A stretch of 12,327 nt of DNA from JAAAOH01 sp046540795. Its GTDB lineage: Bacteria > Spirochaetota > Spirochaetia > DSM-27196 > PWMO01. Both the position numbers and the translations under genes were made by a program. The DNA lies in NCBI GenBank assembly GCA_046540795.1, contig JBKHEN010000076.1, positions 1 through 12,327 on the forward strand, written 5' to 3'. This document shows positions 5,487 through 12,327 of this stretch, piece after piece (position 1 is the stretch's first letter; every line of letters starts with the position of its first letter). A model generated the notes under the pieces. The model was not told the DNA's origin, did no database searches, and saw only the letters and a list, made by a program, of their open reading frames with translations.

Positions 5487-6200
5487 GTGAAACAGACAAT
5501 AGCAGCTCTCCTTCTGGTCGCTGCGGCGGCGCCATTTGCTCATTCTCAGGATTTCGCAACGGCCCGTGAGTTCTTTGCCACGGTCGCCGAGCGCTATTCG
5601 GCAATTAACGACTACGTTGCGGAAATCGAGATTACCACCGAAGAGGAGACCCTTGCCGGTACGCTCTATTACCGCAGGCCCAACGACGTTCGGATCGACT
5701 TCACGGAGCCCGAAGATCAGGTCCTCGTTTCCGACGGAGAGGAGCTGCAGGTCTACGTACCGGAATACGACGTGGTGCTGCAGCAGTCGTTGGCCGGTGC
5801 GGGTGCAGAAGGGGTTACCACGCTCGCCAGCACCGACGGTTTGCGCCTGATGCAGGAGCAATTCAGCGTCGCCTATCTCGACAGTCCTGACCCGGTGCCC
5901 CTCGATGAGCCGGAGGACGAGGACGATGCGGAAGAGCTCGACGAAGACGAGCAGGAAATGGTCACCAAGCTCAGGCTTACCTGGCGCTCGAGCAGTGAAG
6001 GGTTTCGGCAGCTCACCCTGTCCATCGATGAAGAGCGACTGATTCGCCGCATCGAGGGCGTTACGGTGAACTATGACGAAATCGAGCTCGACTTTCTCGA
6101 CGTGCAGCTCGATCAGAGCATCCCGGACTCGCGTTTTGACTATGAGGCGCCGGCATCGGCGAACCTGTTCAGGAACTTTCTTTTCGAGCAGGACGACTAA
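5487..6200 (+). CDS. LolA-like periplasmic lipoprotein carrier
   Basis: A 237-residue secreted protein that fits the LolA family, which carries lipoproteins across the periplasm from the LolCDE transporter to the outer membrane. Residues 1-20 form a signal peptide (KQT, then the core IAALLLVAAAAPF) with likely cleavage at AHS-Q. The fold markers follow: a helix with FFATVAERYSAINDY (29-43), the strand pair ending LAGTLYYRRPNDVRIDF (57-72, a LolA hallmark), then VSDGEELQVYVPE (81-93). Residues 140-157 are an unusual acidic run of Asp/Glu. I chose GTG 5487 because it puts the signal peptide at the N-terminus; a GTG at 5418 would add 23 residues. The ribosome site is weak (GGGG, 10 bases away). 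It ends in a TAATG overlap with the RodZ-like gene. Confidence 0.82.
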   Translation: MKQTIAALLLVAAAAPFAHSQDFATAREFFATVAERYSAINDYVAEIEITTEEETLAGTLYYRRPNDVRIDFTEPEDQVLVSDGEELQVYVPEYDVVLQQSLAGAGAEGVTTLASTDGLRLMQEQFSVAYLDSPDPVPLDEPEDEDDAEELDEDEQEMVTKLRLTWRSSSEGFRQLTLSIDEERLIRRIEGVTVNYDEIELDFLDVQLDQSIPDSRFDYEAPASANLFRNFLFEQDD

Positions 6201-7333
6201 TGGAGTCGATCGGCGAGAAGCTACGCAACACCAGGACGACCAAGGGATACAGCCTCGAACAGGTGGCGCGGGACACGCACATCGCCAAACGGTTTCTCGA
6301 GGCCCTGGAGGCAGAGGAATTCGAGGTGTTCCCGGGAGAGCCGTACCTCCTCGGCTTTTTGAGAACGTATGCGGAGTTTCTCGACCTGGATCCCCAGGAG
6401 ATGGTCTCCCTCTACAAAAACCTGAAAATCCAAGAACAGCCGGCGCCGATCGAGGATCTCATCGTCAAGAAAGGTCCTCGGCCGTATGTGATAGCCGTTC
6501 TCGCCCTCCTCGTCGTAGCGGGGCTCGGCGTGGGCGGGTTCTTTCTCTTTCGCGGGGGAGTGTTCGGCAGCACCGGCGCAGAGACGGAGACCGGCGGGGC
6601 CGAGCGGCAGCCCTCCTCGCAGGAATCCGCGGATTCGGGACGGGAGTTCGTCCTGGAGGAACAAATCCTCGAGCGCAGATTCACCGAGGGAGATCTGGTG
6701 CGCGTGCCCGTGGAAGAGAACGAATATCCTCTCTCGTTCGACGAAGTCATGGACGACGGCGTCACCCTCGGTACGATCGGAGGTTCCCAGGAACTGGCGC
6801 TTACCGAGGAAGACACGGTAGACGTGAACCAGGACGGCCGCGGGGACGTTCGCGCCACCCTCAGGGAGGTAAGCAGCTCCGACGACCCGCCGACCCTCGT
6901 GCTTCGACTCGACCGCGTCGTGCAATCCCCCGACGGAGCCGAGGAGGAAGAGCGGGAGGAAACTGAGGTTTCCCGGACCGAGCCGGTGGGTAGCACCACC
7001 GTGCCGGAGCGGGAGCGCAGCTCTCGGGTCATCGCCGAGCCGGAGGAGGTCGGCCCCTTCGAGGTAGAGATGGAGTTCCGCGGTTACTCGTGGTTTCGCT
7101 ACCTCGCCGACGGCGAGGAGCGTGAGGAGCAGTACCTGAAGGAGGGTGACACGTTTCGGACCACCGTCGATGAAGAGTTTCGTCTGTGGCTCTCCAACGC
7201 GGGTGTCGTGACCCTGCGCGTGGAGGGTGAAGAGGTGGATCTCGGCCGGCCGGGGGAAGTCATCGCCGCGCTCGTCACTTGGGGTGTCGACGAGGACGAC
7301 GACCCGCGGCTCGAGCTGGTGCCCGTTTACTAG
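6200..7333 (+). CDS. RodZ-like HTH, transmembrane and DUF4115 protein
   Basis: A 377-residue single-pass membrane protein with RodZ architecture. Residues 1-75 are a cytoplasmic helix-turn-helix of the HTH_25 type (GEKLRNTRTTKGYSLEQVA, then PYLLGFLRTYAEFLDLDP), which in RodZ binds the actin-like MreB filament. A transmembrane helix spans about 95-117, with K90, K91 and R94 on the inner side. Residues 293-354 form the periplasmic DUF4115 domain (FRGYSWFRYLADGEE through VTLRVEGEEVDLG). Between them lies an additional acidic region (about 148-245) that typical RodZ lacks, containing D208-x-N210-x-D212-G-x-x-D216, shaped like a calcium-binding loop. In RodZ systems the role is cell elongation and shape with MreB, which is not in this window. 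The start ATG overlaps the LolA stop as TAATG, and AGGA lies upstream. Confidence 0.88.
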   Translation: MESIGEKLRNTRTTKGYSLEQVARDTHIAKRFLEALEAEEFEVFPGEPYLLGFLRTYAEFLDLDPQEMVSLYKNLKIQEQPAPIEDLIVKKGPRPYVIAVLALLVVAGLGVGGFFLFRGGVFGSTGAETETGGAERQPSSQESADSGREFVLEEQILERRFTEGDLVRVPVEENEYPLSFDEVMDDGVTLGTIGGSQELALTEEDTVDVNQDGRGDVRATLREVSSSDDPPTLVLRLDRVVQSPDGAEEEEREETEVSRTEPVGSTTVPERERSSRVIAEPEEVGPFEVEMEFRGYSWFRYLADGEEREEQYLKEGDTFRTTVDEEFRLWLSNAGVVTLRVEGEEVDLGRPGEVIAALVTWGVDEDDDPRLELVPVY

Positions 7334-7357
7334 CTTCACCGTAGTGTTGTAAAGCCC

Positions 7358-8740
7358 ATGGTGGAGCACGACCGCTCGTTCTATATCGAGACCCTCGGAT
7401 GCGCGAAAAACCAGGTCGATTCGGAGGTCATGATCGCCTCCCTGGAGTCTCACGGATGGACCCGGGCGCTCGATGCGGCGGACGCCTCACTCATCGTCGT
7501 CAATACCTGCGGGTTCATCGGGCCGGCCAAGGAAGAGTCCATCGACACCGTCCTATCCCTTCGCGCGGAGCAACCCGAGGCGCGGATCCTCATGGCGGGG
7601 TGCCTGGTCCAGCGGTATCCCGACGAGCTTCAAGCCGATCTCTCGGAAGCCGACGCATTCTTCGGGAATCGCGCGCCGGAGCGAATCGGCGCCTTCGTGG
7701 AGACTCACCCCTGGAATGAGCGCCGGGTCGCACTGCCGAGCGCCGGCACCTTCGATCCGACGGCCGGGGCAAGCGTTCCCGCAGCCGCCGAGGCGGTTGC
7801 CCGGCGTAAGGCGGCGCTCTCCTTCCGGGGCAGCGCATACCTCAAGATAGCGGAGGGGTGTGACAACCGTTGCAGCTTTTGCGCTATCCCCCTCATTCGC
7901 GGCCCATACCAAAGCCGTCCCCCCGCCGAGCTGGAAGCCGAGCTCCGGCGCCTGGTCTTGGACGGCGCCCGGGAGGTGAGCCTGATCGCCCAGGACCTCG
8001 CCTCCTACGGACGCGACGGGCGCACGCCGGGACTCGTCTCATTGCTGAAGCGGTTGTTGGCGGCGGATGACCAGGTGCGGCTGCGGATGCTCTACATTCA
8101 CCCCGAGCGGCTCCCCCGGGAGTTGTTGGAGCTTTGTGCCACGGAGCCCCGGCTCCTTCCCTATTTCGACATGCCGATGCAGCACGCAGACGACGAGCTC
8201 CTGCGCCGTATGGCCCGTACCGGTACGGGTGCGGGGTACCTCTCTCTCGTTGAGGAGATCCGTGAGGCGCTGCCGCAGGCGGTCCTCCGGACCAGCCTGC
8301 TCGTCGGCTTTCCGGGGGAGAGCGAGGCGGCGTTCGAACGGCTGCTTGCCTTTCAAAGACAGGCCGCCTTCGATTGGCTCGGCGTCTTCGTCTACTCTCC
8401 GGAGGAACGGACTCCGGCTTACCGGCACTACGGTGAGCTCGTGGAGCCCGCGGCAGAGCAGCGTAAGGCACGGCTCGAGGAAGCGCAGCTTCCCATCACC
8501 TACGAGCGGCTCGATCGGTTCGTCGGTGGTGACATGGAGGTGCTCATCGAGGAGGAAGTGCAGGGAGAGGAGCTTGCCATCGGTCGGGGCTATCCCCACG
8601 CCCCCGAGGTCGACGGGCTGGTGGTGGTGCGCACCGGCGGCCGGCGGCTCGTGCCGGGCAGCATGGTGAGCGCGCGCATCCTCAGACGGAACGGAGTCGA
8701 CCTGGAGGCGTGGCTGCCCGAGGAGGGCGGGGCGCGCTGA
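7358..8740 (+). CDS. rimO: Ribosomal protein S12 methylthiotransferase RimO
   Basis: A 460-residue radical-SAM enzyme that methylthiolates the beta-carbon of a conserved aspartate in ribosomal protein S12. The N-terminal UPF0004 domain opens with ETLGCAKNQVDSE and supplies the auxiliary cluster ligands C15, C51 and C82. The radical-SAM cluster is C168-x3-C172-x2-C175 (CDNRCSFC). AQDLASYGRD (211-220) and the FDMPMQH segment (270-276) are RimO-like and separate it from MiaB. The C-terminal TRAM domain (about 386-456) contacts RNA or S12. Length is close to the usual 430-450. No clear Shine-Dalgarno precedes ATG 7358, and GTG 7361 is an alternative. It starts 24 bp after the RodZ-like gene and overlaps the transporter start as TGATG. 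Confidence 0.95.
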   Translation: MVEHDRSFYIETLGCAKNQVDSEVMIASLESHGWTRALDAADASLIVVNTCGFIGPAKEESIDTVLSLRAEQPEARILMAGCLVQRYPDELQADLSEADAFFGNRAPERIGAFVETHPWNERRVALPSAGTFDPTAGASVPAAAEAVARRKAALSFRGSAYLKIAEGCDNRCSFCAIPLIRGPYQSRPPAELEAELRRLVLDGAREVSLIAQDLASYGRDGRTPGLVSLLKRLLAADDQVRLRMLYIHPERLPRELLELCATEPRLLPYFDMPMQHADDELLRRMARTGTGAGYLSLVEEIREALPQAVLRTSLLVGFPGESEAAFERLLAFQRQAAFDWLGVFVYSPEERTPAYRHYGELVEPAAEQRKARLEEAQLPITYERLDRFVGGDMEVLIEEEVQGEELAIGRGYPHAPEVDGLVVVRTGGRRLVPGSMVSARILRRNGVDLEAWLPEEGGAR

Positions 8741-9618
8741 TGCGGACCGATCCGCGGATTGCGGTTCTCTTTGCGGTGGTGGCGGTCAGCAGCTCCGCCA
8801 TTCTCATTCGCCTTGCGACGCCGCATCCCCTGTCCATCGCCTTCCATCGCATGGCGTTCGCCGCGCTGCTGACCGCGCCGCGCTTCCTCGGCCGGTCACG
8901 GCGGCATCCCGCGCATCCGCCGCCGGCCGCGCGGGATCTGGCCCTGGCCCTGGTAAGCGGCGGGTTCCTCGCGCTGCATTTCGCGGCGTGGATTACCTCG
9001 CTGTTTCTCACCTCCGTGGCCGGGGCAACGGTGCTGGTGAACCTTCACCCGATCTTTGTGGTGGCTCTCGGGTTCCTGTTTCTGGGCGAGCGGGTGAGTC
9101 CGCGAGGGCTCCTGTGGATCCTCCTGAGCGTAGCGGGAAGCGTCGTCCTGGCCCTCGGCGGGACCACGGTCGGGGAGACCGCGACGGCGGGCAATCTTCT
9201 CGCTACCGCCGGCGCGGCGGCGGTAGCCTGCTACATGCTCATCGGCCGGGTGCTCCGGCAGCGGATGGATGCCGGGCTCTACACGCTCCTGGTCTACGGC
9301 TCGAGCGCCGCGATACTGCTCCTGTGGTGTCTCCTCGCCGGTGTGGATCTCGGCCCGTACGCGGCTCGAGAGTACGTGCTGTTCGTGCTGCTCGCCGTTT
9401 TCCCGACGCTTCTCGGGCACACCGTCTTCAGCTGGGCTCTGCGCTACGTGCGGGCGTCCTTTGTGGCGACCGCGGTGCTCGGCGAGCCGGTGATCGCGGC
9501 GATCCTCGCGGTGTTCTTCTTCGCCGAAATCCCCACCGTCTGGACGGTGGTCGGTGGGGCAATGATCATCGCGGGTATCTACCACTATACCAGGCGTGAG
9601 GCCACAGGCGGGCTGTGA
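8740..9618 (+). CDS. EamA/DMT-superfamily transporter
   Basis: A 292-residue inner-membrane protein with about ten hydrophobic helices, the layout of the drug/metabolite transporter superfamily. Two homologous EamA halves are visible. The first ends with GATVLVNLHPIFVVALG and then LFLGERVSPRG (about 94-122); the second repeats this as VATAVLGEPVIAAILA and then FFAEIPTVW (about 246-270). The paired N/E-x-P and F-x-x-x-E signatures are typical of EamA exporters of amino acids or other small metabolites, but the substrate cannot be read from sequence. I chose ATG 8740, which overlaps the RimO stop as TGATG, over an upstream in-frame GTG at 8710, because the short loop before the first helix is normal. 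AGGAGG at 8721-8726 is 13 bases away, so re-initiation after RimO is likely. Confidence 0.9.
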   Translation: MRTDPRIAVLFAVVAVSSSAILIRLATPHPLSIAFHRMAFAALLTAPRFLGRSRRHPAHPPPAARDLALALVSGGFLALHFAAWITSLFLTSVAGATVLVNLHPIFVVALGFLFLGERVSPRGLLWILLSVAGSVVLALGGTTVGETATAGNLLATAGAAAVACYMLIGRVLRQRMDAGLYTLLVYGSSAAILLLWCLLAGVDLGPYAAREYVLFVLLAVFPTLLGHTVFSWALRYVRASFVATAVLGEPVIAAILAVFFFAEIPTVWTVVGGAMIIAGIYHYTRREATGGL

Positions 9619-9629
9619 AGTATCAAGGA

Positions 9630-9681
9630 GCCGGGCGATGCCCCGGCAACACGCTTCGAGACACGTCGCCCGGGTCGCCCG
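9630..9681. other. GC-rich inverted repeats between transporter and helicase genes
   Basis: GCCGGG (9630-9635) and CCCGGC (9642-9647) form a hairpin with a 6-base loop. Overlapping it, CGGGCGA (9632-9638) can instead pair with either of two direct copies of TCGCCCG (9666-9672 and 9675-9681). These mutually exclusive foldings lie 12 bp after the transporter stop. No T-run follows, so this is not a standard intrinsic terminator; it may be an attenuator, an mRNA 3' end structure or GC-rich coincidence. The rest of the 117-bp gap shows no convincing promoter. Confidence 0.3.
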
Positions 9682-9735
9682 CTTTCGCAGCCTTCTCCTC
9701 GACGCGACCACGCACGATGGTGTAGCCTCTTCGAT

Positions 9736-11912
<2,177 letters not shown>

Positions 11913-11916
<4 letters not shown>

Positions 11917-12327
11917 GCGGCTGCGGATCCGACGGCAGGGTCGAGCTCCCGCGGATCCGGCGGGCGCGGGATTTTCGCCTCTACGCCGAGGACGGCACAC
12001 GATATCTCGATCTCTACCAGAACGGCGGCAGGGCGATCCTCTCCCACCGACCGAAGGGGCTCGCGCCCCGGGTGAAGGATGTGATTTCTCAGGGGCTCTG
12101 GGGAGCCTACCCCTCGGTCTACCCGTACCGGCTCGAGCGGGTGCTGCGCGGTCTGTTTCCGGCCTATCCGGTGATCCGGGTGTACGCCGACGCCTCGCGC
12201 GCCGCGGACGTCGTTGCCGCGGTGGTGGGCGAGCGGCCCCGGGACCAGGCCCTTTCCGTCGCCGGGGATGCCGATCCGGCGGCATCGCCGCCTCGCGCCG
12301 AGTGGTGGCGACCGTTCCTGCCGCAGC
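11913..12327 (+). CDS. Probable class III aminotransferase, N-terminal part
   Basis: The first 138 codons of a gene cut off by the window edge. The segment FRLYAEDGTRYLDLYQNGGRAILSH (residues 21-45) followed by PRVKDVISQGLW matches the N-terminal pattern of class III PLP-dependent aminotransferases (Y-L-D-L/F, a Gly pair, then a GH-like position and a helix ending in Q). The PLP-binding lysine lies beyond the window, so activity and substrate cannot be judged. The glycine usual before the histidine is serine here (ILSH), and residues 63-138 (for example WWRPFLP) are not typical, so it may be a divergent, lineage-specific branch. ATG 11913 overlaps the helicase stop as ATGA, with GGAGG nine bases upstream inside the helicase gene, so coupled translation is likely. 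Confidence 0.65.

Noticed and set aside
6221..7453. A 410-codon minus-strand frame.
   Set aside because: Antisense to the RodZ-like gene and the start of rimO, both of which are well supported by motifs.
8710..8739. An upstream GTG start for the transporter.
   Set aside because: It lies inside rimO and adds a charged extension; the ATG at 8740 makes a standard TGATG junction.

Overview
This GC-rich window reads as ordinary chromosome from a bacterium, most likely a spirochaete (Spirochaetota). That placement is inference. It rests on a UMP kinase of the archaeal/spirochaete subtype, a LolA / RodZ-like / RimO gene run, and strongly acidic envelope proteins that would also suit a salt-adapted member. 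I see no phage genes, transposase, CRISPR array, toxin-antitoxin pair or defence genes.

Left part (1-2083). Bases 1-70 hold nothing I can identify; frame 2 is open from the edge to a TAG at 32-34 and could be the tail of an upstream gene. A tRNA-Leu(CAA) lies on the minus strand at 71-156. Upstream of it on the same strand are a zinc-dependent medium-chain dehydrogenase (170-1213) and an unrecognised 134-residue protein (1213-1617), joined by a TGATG stop/start overlap. Back to back with them, behind a near-consensus sigma-70-type promoter (1676-1704), is an unrecognised 110-residue protein (1751-2083).

Middle part (2084-4615). A 509-residue lipoprotein built of degenerate alpha-helical (TPR-like) repeats (2176-3705) converges, with a 3-bp gap, on the UMP kinase gene (3709-4392, minus). 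Upstream of the kinase, a 223-bp gene-free stretch carries a kinase promoter candidate and six tandem copies of a 12-13-bp repeat (4497-4573), which end about 40 bp before the next gene.

Right part (4616-12327). Seven plus-strand genes follow closely: a UVR-motif protein, a LolA-like periplasmic lipoprotein carrier, a RodZ-like HTH/transmembrane/DUF4115 protein with an extra periplasmic region, the ribosomal protein S12 methylthiotransferase RimO, an EamA/DMT-type transporter, a UvrD/PcrA-type helicase, and the start of a probable class III (PLP-dependent) aminotransferase cut by the window edge. Three junctions are overlapping stop/start codons (TAATG, TGATG, ATGA), which suggests co-transcription and translational coupling. 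The 117-bp gap before the helicase holds GC-rich inverted repeats and may be a break in the operon. LolA and RodZ point to envelope and cell-shape work, RimO to ribosome modification and UvrD to DNA repair, so the cluster looks like housekeeping rather than one pathway.

The features least explained by known families are the tandem-repeat tract, the two small unrecognised proteins, the solenoid lipoprotein, and the periplasmic insert of the RodZ-like protein with a calcium-loop-like motif.
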